From: Paenibacillus sp. SYP-B3998
GTDB lineage: Bacteria > Bacillota > Bacilli > Paenibacillales > NBRC-103111
DNA length: 64,000 nt
Direction of reading: 5' to 3'
NCBI RefSeq assembly: GCF_010820665.1
Contig: NZ_JAAIKC010000008.1
Span: forward strand, 186,001-250,000
The translations under genes were made by a program, and so were the position numbers. Positions 35,071 to 45,064 of the stretch are shown here, in pieces. The notes below the pieces were generated by a model. That model had not been told where the DNA came from and searched no databases. It saw only the letters and a program-made list of their open reading frames with translations. How positions within the stretch are numbered: position 1 is the stretch's first letter; the number at the start of each line of letters is the position of its first letter.

Positions 35071-38000
35071 ATGAGTCAAACGATCATTTTTTATGATGTG
35101 AGCTTTCCTTATGAAGGTATCCGTCCTGATAACAAGCAATTAGACGAGTTGGCAAAGTTCGGACGAATCGTGACAGCAGACGCACTGGAGGAGGCCTTGC
35201 GGGGAGCCGACAATTTCATTCACCTGCACGGACGTTATTTTCCAAAGCAAGCTTGGACAAGCATTCTCGCACATGTGAGCAGGGGACAAGGGCTCGTACA
35301 TGTAGGTAGCGCGCCGTTCAAAGTTCCGGTATATCGCAGCGAAGAGGGGTGGCAGTTGGAGACCGAGCAAACTGGTTATCATCAGCAGCTCCAAATCCAC
35401 GAGGCCCTGCCTGTAGATCCGGAGGCAATTGACCATTACTCCGCGTCCGTTGAATTGCCCATCTTACATGGTAAAGAGGCGATCTTCCGTGTACAACCGA
35501 CAGTGGGACTTGCGCTCCACGTGACTCGAGCGGATGATCAACCTGGGCAAATGGGTTCCAGCGGGCCAATGGATGCGCATATCCTGCCTCTGCTTAAAGG
35601 GATTTCAATTGAAGGGCGTGAAGTTGCAGCGCCAATCGTGCTTATTGAAAATACCAAGGGGGCTTTTGCTGGAGGACGCTGGATTCTAGCTAACGTTGTG
35701 ACGGATGAGACGTTCTGGACACAGGGGGGCGTCTCGCTGCTTGCCGATTTGACTGCTTATACGGGAAGAGGCGTGACGGAACTTTGGTTTAAACCGAATT
35801 ATGCCTGCTACGATCCAGGGGATCGCGCGGCGCTAACGGTTCAATTGCAGACATTGGCTAACAATGAGGATGCTCCTTCAACGAATACAGTATGGACATT
35901 TCGAATACAGGTAAGCAAGGAAGCGGGAACGGAGCCAAGCTGGTCCACACAATTCCAGATGAACGCATCACGCGAACTAAGCTATAAAAAGGTGCTGGTG
36001 CCTGTAGATTTGGAAGCAGGCTATTACACGGCTTTATGTAAAGCAACAGCCAACACGGGTGAGGTACGCTTGCTTCGTCAAGGGTTCTGGTGCTATGATC
36101 TAGGACTGCTTCGACAGGGGACGCCGATGTCTTGTGATCGCGATTATTTCATCAAAGACGGGCGACCGATGCCAATTGTTGGCATGACTTATATGACGAG
36201 CGATGTGGCGCGCAAATTTTTATTTTTGCCGAATGTTTCCGTTTGGGACAGGGATATCGCTCAAATGGCTAAGGCGGGCATTAACCTGATTCGCACGGGA
36301 ATCTGGTCGGCGTGGCGACAAGTCATGTTCGTCGACGGCCATCCGTATGAGGAAGTGCTGAGAGCTATCGATGCTATGATTCTTACGTGCAAAAGGCACA
36401 ACATGGAAGTGACGTTTAATTTCTTCGCGTTTACACCAGAGCTATGGGAAGGCGTGAATCCCTATCTGGATCCACGCAGTGTCGAAGCTCAGAAGCGTTT
36501 CATTGCAGCTGTGGTGTCCAGACATGTGGAGACGACGAACATTCACTGGGATTTGATCAATGAGCCGTCCATGTTTAACCCCAAAAAACCTTTTGCCGGC
36601 CCGCAATCGGCCCATGATAAGTTTGAGCAAGAAGCCTTCGCGGCATGGCTTCAGCAGCGCCACGACAGCATTCGAAAGCTGCAGGAACGTTGGAATATGA
36701 CACCAGGCGAGCTGCCTAATTTCGCCAGCGTTCGTCTGCCTGATGAAGCTCAGATGAACATGAATACGACTGAAGTACATGAGAAAAAAGGCGGGCCATG
36801 GCTCGATTATACGTTGTTCACGATGGATATGCACAATCGCTGGGCACAGGCATTAATTGCCACGATACGCAGCTACAATCCGAAGCAGTTGGCGACAGTC
36901 GGTCAGGATGAAGGGCTTGGAGCGCAGCGTCCGTCACCCTTCTTTTATGCCGAAGTTGTGGATTATACAACGGTCCATACGTGGTGGTTAATGGATCAGT
37001 TGGTGTGGGACGGTATTTTTTCCAAAGCCCCGGATAAGCCAAGCCTGATTCAAGAAACAGGCATCATGTATGTAGAGACGCCTGATGGTCGAGCGAAACG
37101 CTCCGAGCAGGAGCTGCGTAATATTTTGGAACGAAAATATGCTTACGCGTTTTCAACAGGCGGGGCTGGCGCCGTTCAATGGATTTGGAATATCAATTTC
37201 TATATGAATAATATCAATGAATCTCATATCGGAGCACTGCGAGCGGATGGAACGGAAAAGCCAGAGGCGGAGGTTTCATACGATTTTGGAGCCTTTATGG
37301 GCAGCATTCGCGATTTGTTTGTGGGTAGAAAACTGGAAGAAGTTGTGGCGATATTTCCTTATTCCAATGATTTCTCTACACGAAAATTCGCTGGTGGCGC
37401 AACGGCCAAACTCACACGCACGCTCGCTTATGAAATGAACATCCCTTTCCGTGCATTGGGTGAGTATCATCTGGCGCATCTGGAGCAAGAAATCCCTAAG
37501 CTCATTATCGTACCTAGTGCTCATAACTTTAGTGACAGCGCACTAGACAAGTTGATTTCGCACGTGCGGATACATGGAGGAACGCTTCTGGTTACGGGGC
37601 CTCTAGGCTTGAATGAGTACTGGACACCTGTGGATAGGCTTACTGAGATTACTGGCGAGACCGTACTGAGCAACGTGCTGCGTGAAGAAATGATGGCGCT
37701 TAACGGTAATCTGTATCCGGTATCTTTCGGTGGTGCGCGCATTGCTCAATTGAACAAGGAGGTCATATTGTCTGGTGGATCCAGCAACGGCGGCTCAACA
37801 AGCGGGCAAGTTGGCGCTGTAAAAAGCTACGAGCTTGGTCAAGGTCAACTGATTTGGTGCCCGCTGCCGATTGAATTGAATGAACGCAGCGAATCGTTGC
37901 AGGCACTTTATACGTACGCTTTACAGCAAGCCGGTGTGGCGTCTGAACTCGAATGGCTGCATGGCGGAGAGTACCCGGGCGTTTATGGGCGCAAGCTGAC

Positions 38001-38196
38001 ATTTGAGCAAGGCGCATTGTATATTTTTGTTTCGGAATACAGCGTGGATACGCATGTAGAAGTGAAAGATCCAGTAACCGGAAAGAGCTATGAGTTCGAG
38101 CTCGAAAGTGAGCGAACGGTCATGTTTGCAACTGATCGACAAGGTAATGTATTGACTGTATACCGACCACGCCAAGTACAGATAGAAGTCAAATAA
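35071..38196 (+). CDS. Clan GH-A glycoside hydrolase, beta-galactosidase-like (GH42/GH5-like)
   Basis: 1041 residues, no signal peptide. The ATG at 35071 has GGAGG 6 bases before it; the ATG at 35065 is adjacent to GGAGG and too close. A long N-terminal beta-rich region (about 1-360) precedes a TIM barrel at about 360-730, with the acid/base Glu498 in DLINEPS and nucleophile Glu662 in LIQETG, the clan GH-A pattern. A Rossmann-like domain at about 765-900 resembles the GH42 trimerisation domain, and a small beta domain ends the protein. It is probably an intracellular beta-glycosidase; the sugar and exact family are uncertain. Control by the divergent LacI regulator is likely. Confidence 0.75.
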   Translation: MSQTIIFYDVSFPYEGIRPDNKQLDELAKFGRIVTADALEEALRGADNFIHLHGRYFPKQAWTSILAHVSRGQGLVHVGSAPFKVPVYRSEEGWQLETEQTGYHQQLQIHEALPVDPEAIDHYSASVELPILHGKEAIFRVQPTVGLALHVTRADDQPGQMGSSGPMDAHILPLLKGISIEGREVAAPIVLIENTKGAFAGGRWILANVVTDETFWTQGGVSLLADLTAYTGRGVTELWFKPNYACYDPGDRAALTVQLQTLANNEDAPSTNTVWTFRIQVSKEAGTEPSWSTQFQMNASRELSYKKVLVPVDLEAGYYTALCKATANTGEVRLLRQGFWCYDLGLLRQGTPMSCDRDYFIKDGRPMPIVGMTYMTSDVARKFLFLPNVSVWDRDIAQMAKAGINLIRTGIWSAWRQVMFVDGHPYEEVLRAIDAMILTCKRHNMEVTFNFFAFTPELWEGVNPYLDPRSVEAQKRFIAAVVSRHVETTNIHWDLINEPSMFNPKKPFAGPQSAHDKFEQEAFAAWLQQRHDSIRKLQERWNMTPGELPNFASVRLPDEAQMNMNTTEVHEKKGGPWLDYTLFTMDMHNRWAQALIATIRSYNPKQLATVGQDEGLGAQRPSPFFYAEVVDYTTVHTWWLMDQLVWDGIFSKAPDKPSLIQETGIMYVETPDGRAKRSEQELRNILERKYAYAFSTGGAGAVQWIWNINFYMNNINESHIGALRADGTEKPEAEVSYDFGAFMGSIRDLFVGRKLEEVVAIFPYSNDFSTRKFAGGATAKLTRTLAYEMNIPFRALGEYHLAHLEQEIPKLIIVPSAHNFSDSALDKLISHVRIHGGTLLVTGPLGLNEYWTPVDRLTEITGETVLSNVLREEMMALNGNLYPVSFGGARIAQLNKEVILSGGSSNGGSTSGQVGAVKSYELGQGQLIWCPLPIELNERSESLQALYTYALQQAGVASELEWLHGGEYPGVYGRKLTFEQGALYIFVSEYSVDTHVEVKDPVTGKSYEFELESERTVMFATDRQGNVLTVYRPRQVQIEVK

Positions 38197-38201
38197 AGGG
38201 A

Positions 38202-38255
38202 AAAGCCTCCGTTCGGAAGGAGCTGCTGTGAACAGCTTCAAGGAACGGAGGCTTT
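38202..38255 (+). terminator. Intrinsic terminator after the glycosidase
   Basis: AAAGCCTCCGTTC (38202-38214) is exactly complementary to GAACGGAGGCTTT (38243-38255); an inner GAGCTG/CAGCTT stem extends it. It lies between convergent genes and could act in both directions. Confidence 0.88.
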
Positions 38256-38274
38256 CTGGTAATTCAAGGGAAAG

Positions 38275-38511
38275 CTATTCAATTTCTTCGATACAACTAT
38301 TGCATACGAGCTTTCCTTTGAAATAGGTCATGTTCTCAAAGTTTCCACAAAAAATACACGCCGGCATATACTTTTTGAGTGTAATGCGTTCCGGATCTAC
38401 GTAAACTTCAATGGCATCGCCGATATCAATACGTAACGTGCGTCGTAGTTCAATAGGCAATACGATTCTGCCTAATTCGTCTACTTTTCTTACAATTCCT
38501 GTCGATTTCAT
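38275..38511 (-). CDS. AbrB/SpoVT-family regulator with C-terminal Cys motifs
   Basis: 78 residues from ATG 38511, which follows AAGGAGGGG by about 7 bases. MKSTGIVRKVDELGRIVLP is the AbrB signature. The tail has CIFCGN and CNSC, a likely zinc knuckle, as in the paralogue at 14766. It is probably a transition-state regulator. Longer in-frame upstream sequence has no ribosome site and is not conserved-looking. Confidence 0.88.
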   Translation of the reverse strand: MKSTGIVRKVDELGRIVLPIELRRTLRIDIGDAIEVYVDPERITLKKYMPACIFCGNFENMTYFKGKLVCNSCIEEIE

Positions 38512-38657
38512 CCGTTTCCCCTCCTTGTTCATCCCTAATCGTGGAACATGAACGTGTCCTAATCTTATATTCCACATATGAACACGAATCCCTTTTATTT
38601 ACTGTGAAAAGAAGCGATAATGAGAGAAAGAAAATAGCCAACTCTGGGAGGTTCATC

Positions 38658-39425
38658 ATGTATGCTATTCGTCAATTGTTTCGCTTTACTTATTTAGAAG
38701 CACTTTCGTGCTTGTTTCCTGCACTTATTTTTCTTACTTTAGCTGTGCTTAAGATTGTTCATGTGCCATACATACCTAGATATGATTTGATCCTTATTGT
38801 TTGCATCGTGATTCAGGTAGTGATGATTTGGACGAAACTAGAAACCTGGGATGAGCTTAAAGTTATTTGTTTGTTTCACCTGATTGGTTTAGGTCTAGAG
38901 TTATTCAAGGTACATATGGGCTCGTGGCAGTATCCGCAGGAAGCTTGGACCAAAATAGGAGGAGTGCCGCTTTACAGTGGGTTTATGTATGCAAGTGTAG
39001 CCAGTTACTTGTGTCAAGCCTGGAGGCGACTGGAAGTAAACCTGGTTGGTTGGCCACGTACGGTGTGGACAGTTCCACTAGGGATAGCCATTTATTTGAA
39101 CTTTATGACCCATCATTATGTGTATGATTTCAGGTGGGTGCTTACAGTACTCTTATTCATCTTGTATTTCCGCACTTGGGTCCTTTTTCGGGTTGGGAAT
39201 GCGCAGTATCGTATGCCGTTGGTTGTTTCTTTTCTGCTTATTGGATTTTTTATCTGGATTGCTGAAAATATCGCTACGCTCCTAGGAGCTTGGCAATACC
39301 CTAATCAAGAAGCTGGCTGGAGCTTAGTCTCCTTTGGTAAAATAAGTTCTTGGTCGCTGCTGGTTATTGTTAGTTTCATGATCGTTGGGCAGCTCAAACG
39401 TGTGAAGCAATCGCAAGAATCTTAA
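38658..39425 (+). CDS. DUF817 family membrane protein
   Basis: 255 residues from ATG 38658, preceded by GGGAGG about 6 bases upstream. About eight hydrophobic helices; the GSWQYP...GVPLYSGFMYASVASY segment and a second GAWQYPN repeat mark the DUF817 family. No function is known for it. It is a separate unit, divergent from the AbrB gene. Confidence 0.8.
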   Translation: MYAIRQLFRFTYLEALSCLFPALIFLTLAVLKIVHVPYIPRYDLILIVCIVIQVVMIWTKLETWDELKVICLFHLIGLGLELFKVHMGSWQYPQEAWTKIGGVPLYSGFMYASVASYLCQAWRRLEVNLVGWPRTVWTVPLGIAIYLNFMTHHYVYDFRWVLTVLLFILYFRTWVLFRVGNAQYRMPLVVSFLLIGFFIWIAENIATLLGAWQYPNQEAGWSLVSFGKISSWSLLVIVSFMIVGQLKRVKQSQES

Positions 39426-39532
39426 ATAGGTGATAGTGATTTTCCTGATAAATTTCCTTCGCATGAGAGCTCCCCTGTTGCGCATACAATGGTAATGTTG
39501 CGCGAGTAGCTATGAATGAAGGAGGAAGCCTG

Positions 39533-40063
39533 ATGGAATACCGTTTGAGCATTCAGACGAATAGGGAGTATGCTTCACATGGGACCCTTTTCCCAGCGAT
39601 GGTGGAGCGATGGAAGGAAGAGCATCTGCAGATGCGGAATCAGTTAAAAGAAATCCGGGTGATGGCGGCTTCCATGTATTCCCTTGAGGATTGCTCAATA
39701 GGGATGTGCAAGCTCATAGAATTGCAGGATCGCATGCTTTCACTCATTGAGGATTTGGAGCTGCATTCGGAATGGGAAGAGATGGAGCTTTTCCCTCTGC
39801 TGCAAACGTATCTGCATCCAACGACGGCTCTCTCCATTTCACGTTCGGTGACCGTATTGGAGCAAGATCATGATTTGGCCAAAAGGGTCGTTCAATCCTA
39901 TGTCGACGGTGTGAATAGCATGAGAGTGCCGATAGATTTGGAATTTCTACATCTCATGACTTCCGAGCTTGTTACAGCGTGTTTGATTTTGCTTAAGCAT
40001 TTTACGTTGGAAGAAGAATTAGTTTACCCATTGGCGGATCGAATTTTGGAAAATTTGGATTAA
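39533..40063 (+). CDS. Hemerythrin-like (HHE) domain protein
   Basis: 176 residues from ATG 39533, set by AAGGAGGA 7 bases upstream. The four-helix bundle carries His/Glu iron-ligand candidates: EEHLQM, HSEWEEMELFP, EQDHDLA and HFTLEEELVYPLAD. Such proteins bind a di-iron centre and are linked to oxygen or nitric oxide sensing or iron-sulfur repair. Confidence 0.82.
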   Translation: MEYRLSIQTNREYASHGTLFPAMVERWKEEHLQMRNQLKEIRVMAASMYSLEDCSIGMCKLIELQDRMLSLIEDLELHSEWEEMELFPLLQTYLHPTTALSISRSVTVLEQDHDLAKRVVQSYVDGVNSMRVPIDLEFLHLMTSELVTACLILLKHFTLEEELVYPLADRILENLD

Positions 40064-40075
40064 CTATAAAAAATT

Positions 40076-40128
40076 AAAAAGAGGGCTTCCTGAGATCGAT
40101 CTAAATCTCACGGGAACCCTCATCTTGT
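40076..40128. terminator. Bidirectional terminator between hemerythrin and trhO
   Basis: GAGGG (40081-40085) pairs with CCCTC (40117-40121), TGAGAT with ATCTCA inside, with A-rich left and T-containing right flanks. Confidence 0.7.
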
Positions 40129-40134
40129 ATTAAC

Positions 40135-41040
40135 TTAAGCTTCTAGTCGGCTTAGTGTCTTTTCTTCGCATTCCTTGGAGCAGAAGCTATTATGATCTTC
40201 TTCGCAAGCTTCGCAGCAAATATGTTTCAAGTGGCACGCGTCGTTCGCACAGTTGATATAACGGTCTTCGGCTTTGCCGCAATGATAGCATTTACCTACA
40301 ACGATATCCTCTTCCGTATGGTTGATTGGCACGGAAATACGCTCATCGAAGACGTAGCATTTGCCATCAAATAAGCGACCTTGAACATCTTCGTCCTTGC
40401 CGTATGAGACGATGCCCCCGTCAAGTTGGTAGACTTCCTTGAAGCCTTCCTTAATTAAAAAGCCAGACAGTTTCTCACAACGAATGCCGCCGGTACAATA
40501 GGTAAGAATGGGCTTGTCTTTAAATTCTTGCAGATTATTGCGAATCCACTCCGGAAACTCTTTGGTCGTTTCAACCTCAGGACGAATTGCGCCGCGGAAA
40601 TGTCCAATATCGAACTCATAATGATTGCGTCCATCAAGCACAATGACATCGTCTTGCTGGAGTTTTTCATAGAAATCCTTCGGTTTAAGATGCGTACCTG
40701 TGAGTTCGTTAGGGTTCACATCTTCTTCAAGACGGAACGTTACGAGTTCCTTTTTAGGGCGGACAAAAATTTTATGGAACGCGTGCTTCTCGCTCTCATC
40801 TATTTTGTAAACCATATCCTTGAAAAGCGGAATTTGGCGCATCATGGCCATGTAGGCTTCGGTTTGTTCTACGGTACCCGAGAGGGTTCCGTTAATTCCT
40901 TCTGGAGCAATGAGAATTCGGCCCTTGACGCCAATTTTTTTGCAATAAGCTAAATGTTCGCTAGCCAGTGCCTCATGGTCCTCAACGGTAACAAATTTAT
41001 AGTACAACAAGATTCGGTATGGAGCGTTTGCTGCTATCAT
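40135..41040 (-). CDS. trhO: tRNA uridine(34) hydroxylase TrhO (rhodanese family)
   Basis: 301 residues. A central rhodanese domain carries the active Cys in [15 protein letters not shown]; the N-terminal ferredoxin-like domain has [16 protein letters not shown], both typical of YceA/TrhO, which makes 5-hydroxyuridine at tRNA wobble position 34 using oxygen. The C-terminal about 50 residues hold several Cys/His pairs (CYHCG, CANDACH, CCEAC), a likely zinc module shared by Bacillota homologues. GGTGG lies before the ATG. Confidence 0.9.
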   Translation of the reverse strand: MIAANAPYRILLYYKFVTVEDHEALASEHLAYCKKIGVKGRILIAPEGINGTLSGTVEQTEAYMAMMRQIPLFKDMVYKIDESEKHAFHKIFVRPKKELVTFRLEEDVNPNELTGTHLKPKDFYEKLQQDDVIVLDGRNHYEFDIGHFRGAIRPEVETTKEFPEWIRNNLQEFKDKPILTYCTGGIRCEKLSGFLIKEGFKEVYQLDGGIVSYGKDEDVQGRLFDGKCYVFDERISVPINHTEEDIVVGKCYHCGKAEDRYINCANDACHLKHICCEACEEDHNSFCSKECEEKTLSRLEA

Positions 41041-41120
41041 GCGTTAACCACCTATACGTATAAATTACATGCTTGATGTTGACATAAGCTAATAGTGACA
41101 TAAATCGGTTCAATTTTCAA

Positions 41121-44100
41121 TCAAACGCCCGTTTTTGTGATGGTGTGAAATACTTCCTCCAACGCGTCCCCTACAGCCTTAAGCTTCTTGTGCAGCCTCG
41201 TTGCAATTAAATTATCGGGAGAATCGCTTACAGTCTCCAGCGTATTTTTGAGCGCTTCTTCAAGTACTTCTTCTAAAGCTGTCGCTGTTTCAAATACGCG
41301 ATTCGCGGAAAGGTTGCTAGAAGCTCCCCGCAAAGAATGAGTAAATCGAACCGCTTCCTCATAATTTTTTGTGCGAATCCACGTCTCCAGTTGATCGACG
41401 CAAGCAGCGTATTGTTCTCGATACTTGTTAAGCATTTGATGATAAAGAGAAGACTTGCCGCCAAACCGCATTAAAGCTTGTTTCGTATCTAAAATAAGAG
41501 GGGAGGTTACTTGATTCTCCCTCACATAACGGTCTACGATTTCAAACAAATGCTCGGGAATAATGGGCTTGGTTACGGTGTCATTCATGCCAGCTTCGAT
41601 ACAAGCATTTCGCTGTTCCAGCGTGGAATCTGCTGTGACAGCAATGATAGGGATATGTTTTCCTTCAGGCGTTTGGCGGATGTGTTTCGTTGTTTCAATG
41701 CCACCGAGCATGGGCATATGAATATCCATTAGAATTAAATCATAGGATTCATTCTTTAATAGACTTAGGGCCTCTAAGCCGTGAGCTGCAATGTGAACTA
41801 TACAGTCCCTGCTTTCGAGGAGCGACCGAGCAACCGTCTGATTGATTTCGTTATCTTCCACAAGTAGTATGCGGTGCAGTGTTTTAAAGACGGTTACTGG
41901 GTACTGTGTCGTCGGGTGCTTGTGCGTATTTTCAACAGACTTTATCGTCATCTCCTGCAAGGTTTGATACAATACCCCGCGTGAGAGCGGTTTGACCAAA
42001 ATCGCGCATGGCGCTGCATCTTCAGGCAGTTTTTCAAGCGCGTCGCGGCCGGGAAGCGTTGTGCATACGATTGTGCGAATCTGCTTGCTGTTGCAGTGGC
42101 GTAGCATATCCACCCACACTTCTTCGCCATACATATCCGGCGCCTCCATATCAAGCAGCACGACGTCAAGCGGGGTGTCATCAATTGTTTTCCGCGCTTC
42201 CTTCCACGAATGGACGCCTGCGGCTTCTTGACAGATGTTTTGAAGCATATTGACGAGTACCTGGATTAATTTCGGATGATCCTCTACAACTAATGTCCGT
42301 AAGGGAAGAACAGGCAGCATTTTCGGCTGCAGGAAAGACAAGATGAAGGGAATGGATACGCGGAATTCACTTCCGAGCCCTGTGGCGCTCCACACTTGAA
42401 TATGACCACCCATGTTCTCAATCAAGTTTTTTGCAATGACAAGTCCAAGTCCTGTTCCACCGTAATTTCGGCTCGTTGAACCTTCTGCCTGAACGAAAGG
42501 TTGAAACAGCTTAGCGAGTTGTTCTTCACTCATTCCTATACCTGTATCGATGATACTGAAGACCAGTCTGACGCTCTCTTCTCCCGCCTTTTCTCCGTCA
42601 TACTCCATTTCTACACGTAAGGTAATTGTGCCCTGCTCAGTAAATTTAATCGCATTGCTCGTTAGATTAAGCAGTACCTGATACATACGAAGAGGATCTC
42701 CAATAATTCCTAAAGGAACGGATTCGTCGATCTCACAGATGAAATCAATCGGTTTATGTCCAAGAAGCACGCTCAGTGTTTCGCAAACGTGATCGATCGT
42801 TTCGTCTAATTGAAACGCGATATGCTCAATTGCAATTCGATCTGCGTCGAGTTTGGAGAAATCCAGAATGTCATTGATAATCTCAGAAAGCGAGAGTGAA
42901 GATCTGGTTATTTTGCTCATATAATCGTATTGCAGAGGGGTCATGCTTGTCCGTTCCATTAAGTAGGATAATCCAATGATCCCATTCAGGGGTGTTCGAA
43001 TTTCATGACTCATGCGAGCAAGGAAGATCCCTTTGGCCAAGTTGGCTTCATCAGCCTCTTGCTTGGCGCGAATCAGCGCTTCTTTGGATCGAACTTGATC
43101 CGTAATATCTCTTGCTATCGCTGAATAATAACAGTCTCCCCCTTGGGCGGGGCAGTGTGGAACAATGGTCAATGAACTGAAAATCTTCCTTTGTTGCTTC
43201 GTTATAATCTCAGCCTCGAACTCCCAAAATCCTTGTTCGGCTGCGATAGCTAAGCCCTCATCTAACTTACTGCTGCTAAGAATATCAACAAAATTACTGA
43301 AATGACTATGCTCTATTTGCAATTCGTGGACGCCAATAGAGTGTCTCGCCACCTGATTCATGTAGGAAATGTTACCTTCATGATCAAAGGTGAGAATGGC
43401 ATCATGCGCGCTTTCGACAATCGCTAACAGTCTTTCTTTTGTTTCCGCGCTTTCTTTAATATCACTAATATCGCGGGCAATAAAGACATAGCCTTTGAGA
43501 CTGCCATCGGGATGCGTGATAAGGCTTGCATTGGACTGCACATAAATCCGGTGCCCTTCCTTGTGATGCCAGATCCACTCGGTATCTTCTTTGAGATGAC
43601 GTAAGGATTTGATCACAAGAGCTGTGCAATCTGCGGGTACATCTTCTTGTAATTCGACACTGTATTGAATGGCTCTTTCCTTCAATTGATCAGCATCCAA
43701 CCAGCGTGTGGGAGTTGCTTTCTTGTGAACTTCCTCATAGGTGTAACCCAACATTTCCTCTGCGCGCGCATTGAAATGATTCACTTTAAATGAGGGATCA
43801 GTGACGATCATAGCATATTGGTTGTGATGAATGAACGAATCAAACGGTTCAAACAATTCACGTAAATTTTCGATCATCCCATTGACCGAATGGGCCAGTG
43901 AGCCCAGTTCATCCTTGCTTTTAACCTTGAGGGGCAGCATGTAGAAATTCCCGTCTGCAACGGCTTCTGTTACCCGCAGAATTTGTCTCACTCTTGTGAT
44001 GACTAACGTGTGCGTAGTCCAATAAATAAGGAAGACAAGCACAAGTTCGGTGACTACAAGAATACCAACCGTCCACCATAGCAAGAGGCACGTAGGAGCT

Positions 44101-44903
44101 TCAAAGGCGGCGATCGGCATCGAGTACGAAAGATACCAGTCTAAATCAGGAATGCGGGCATAAAACAAGCGAACCTTTTGATCTTCATAGGTTTCATCAA
44201 TGAATCCACTGTCTTTGGAAATGGCCTCAGCGAACGTAGGAGCAAATTCAGGATATTTAGTGTAAATATTTAGCATGAGTATTTGAGCAGGATCCGTGTG
44301 ATACAGCATAAGCCCTTCTTTATTAATAATTATCGTTTTGTTGAACTCGGAAGGAGGATGAAGATGCTGACGAAAGGTTTGATCCGCGTCAAGGGAAATA
44401 TCGACGATGCTCGTCACTAAATTAATGTCATTAAACACAGGAACGGTAATGGATATAATGTATTTATTGGATAATTTATACAAATGAGGATCGGAAATAA
44501 AGGTTTTTCCTTTTAGAGCTTCTTGAAACCTCTTGTCTCCTGATATGTCCAGCGTACTGCCGGAAGTGAATACCATATGTCCGGAAAGGTCGCTGACGCC
44601 CATGGAGTAGTAGCGGTTAGCTCCTGTTTTCAGCTCTTGTTTTAGGAAATCAAGCTGCTCTTCCATAGTCCCCTTTTTCATAACACTGACTCGGCTGATG
44701 AGCTCGACTTCCGCCTGTCGAATGGACAAAAAGTCGTATAGGTTTTGTGCTGAATTTTTGACGGAAGAGATGGATTGCTCTTCCATTTGATGGATTAATT
44801 TGTTCTTCGAGAGCAAGAAATTGGCAGCTCCGACCAGCGACAAGGATACAGATGTAATTAGAACGAGTACAGCAATTAGTTTAAAGCGGAGCGATGAAGT
44901 CAT
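41121..44903 (-). CDS. Hybrid sensor histidine kinase (dCache-HAMP-PAS-PAS-HisKA-HATPase-REC-REC-HPt)
   Basis: 1260 residues. Membrane helices at about 8-27 and 275-297 enclose a dCache-like extracellular sensor; HAMP follows, then two PAS domains (about 360-480 and 490-610). The kinase core has phospho-His in MSHEIRTPLNGI, NLTSNAIKFTE, DTGIGM and GGTGLGL. Two receiver domains follow (acceptor Asp in VVLLDME and LILMDIHMP), then a C-terminal HPt with His in FTHSLRG. It thus holds a full phosphorelay in one chain. No output regulator is adjacent. It is divergent from the chemoreceptor at 45065. Confidence 0.92.
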   Translation of the reverse strand: MTSSLRFKLIAVLVLITSVSLSLVGAANFLLSKNKLIHQMEEQSISSVKNSAQNLYDFLSIRQAEVELISRVSVMKKGTMEEQLDFLKQELKTGANRYYSMGVSDLSGHMVFTSGSTLDISGDKRFQEALKGKTFISDPHLYKLSNKYIISITVPVFNDINLVTSIVDISLDADQTFRQHLHPPSEFNKTIIINKEGLMLYHTDPAQILMLNIYTKYPEFAPTFAEAISKDSGFIDETYEDQKVRLFYARIPDLDWYLSYSMPIAAFEAPTCLLLWWTVGILVVTELVLVFLIYWTTHTLVITRVRQILRVTEAVADGNFYMLPLKVKSKDELGSLAHSVNGMIENLRELFEPFDSFIHHNQYAMIVTDPSFKVNHFNARAEEMLGYTYEEVHKKATPTRWLDADQLKERAIQYSVELQEDVPADCTALVIKSLRHLKEDTEWIWHHKEGHRIYVQSNASLITHPDGSLKGYVFIARDISDIKESAETKERLLAIVESAHDAILTFDHEGNISYMNQVARHSIGVHELQIEHSHFSNFVDILSSSKLDEGLAIAAEQGFWEFEAEIITKQQRKIFSSLTIVPHCPAQGGDCYYSAIARDITDQVRSKEALIRAKQEADEANLAKGIFLARMSHEIRTPLNGIIGLSYLMERTSMTPLQYDYMSKITRSSLSLSEIINDILDFSKLDADRIAIEHIAFQLDETIDHVCETLSVLLGHKPIDFICEIDESVPLGIIGDPLRMYQVLLNLTSNAIKFTEQGTITLRVEMEYDGEKAGEESVRLVFSIIDTGIGMSEEQLAKLFQPFVQAEGSTSRNYGGTGLGLVIAKNLIENMGGHIQVWSATGLGSEFRVSIPFILSFLQPKMLPVLPLRTLVVEDHPKLIQVLVNMLQNICQEAAGVHSWKEARKTIDDTPLDVVLLDMEAPDMYGEEVWVDMLRHCNSKQIRTIVCTTLPGRDALEKLPEDAAPCAILVKPLSRGVLYQTLQEMTIKSVENTHKHPTTQYPVTVFKTLHRILLVEDNEINQTVARSLLESRDCIVHIAAHGLEALSLLKNESYDLILMDIHMPMLGGIETTKHIRQTPEGKHIPIIAVTADSTLEQRNACIEAGMNDTVTKPIIPEHLFEIVDRYVRENQVTSPLILDTKQALMRFGGKSSLYHQMLNKYREQYAACVDQLETWIRTKNYEEAVRFTHSLRGASSNLSANRVFETATALEEVLEEALKNTLETVSDSPDNLIATRLHKKLKAVGDALEEVFHTITKTGV

Positions 44904-45064
44904 TGGGTAGTCCTCCGGATATGATGAAAGTGTTAGAGAAACTCATAGTTTTATAACTATTATATCGTAATAGTTTTAATGTATATGAATTAATATGAAT
45001 AAAATAGATATTCTGAGTATACGACAGAGTTCAATCATTCATTCAATGATTTGGAGGAGCAACG

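Noticed and set aside
42008-42253. Plus-strand frames inside the hybrid kinase gene
   Set aside because: They are shadows of the receiver-domain coding sequence on the minus strand.
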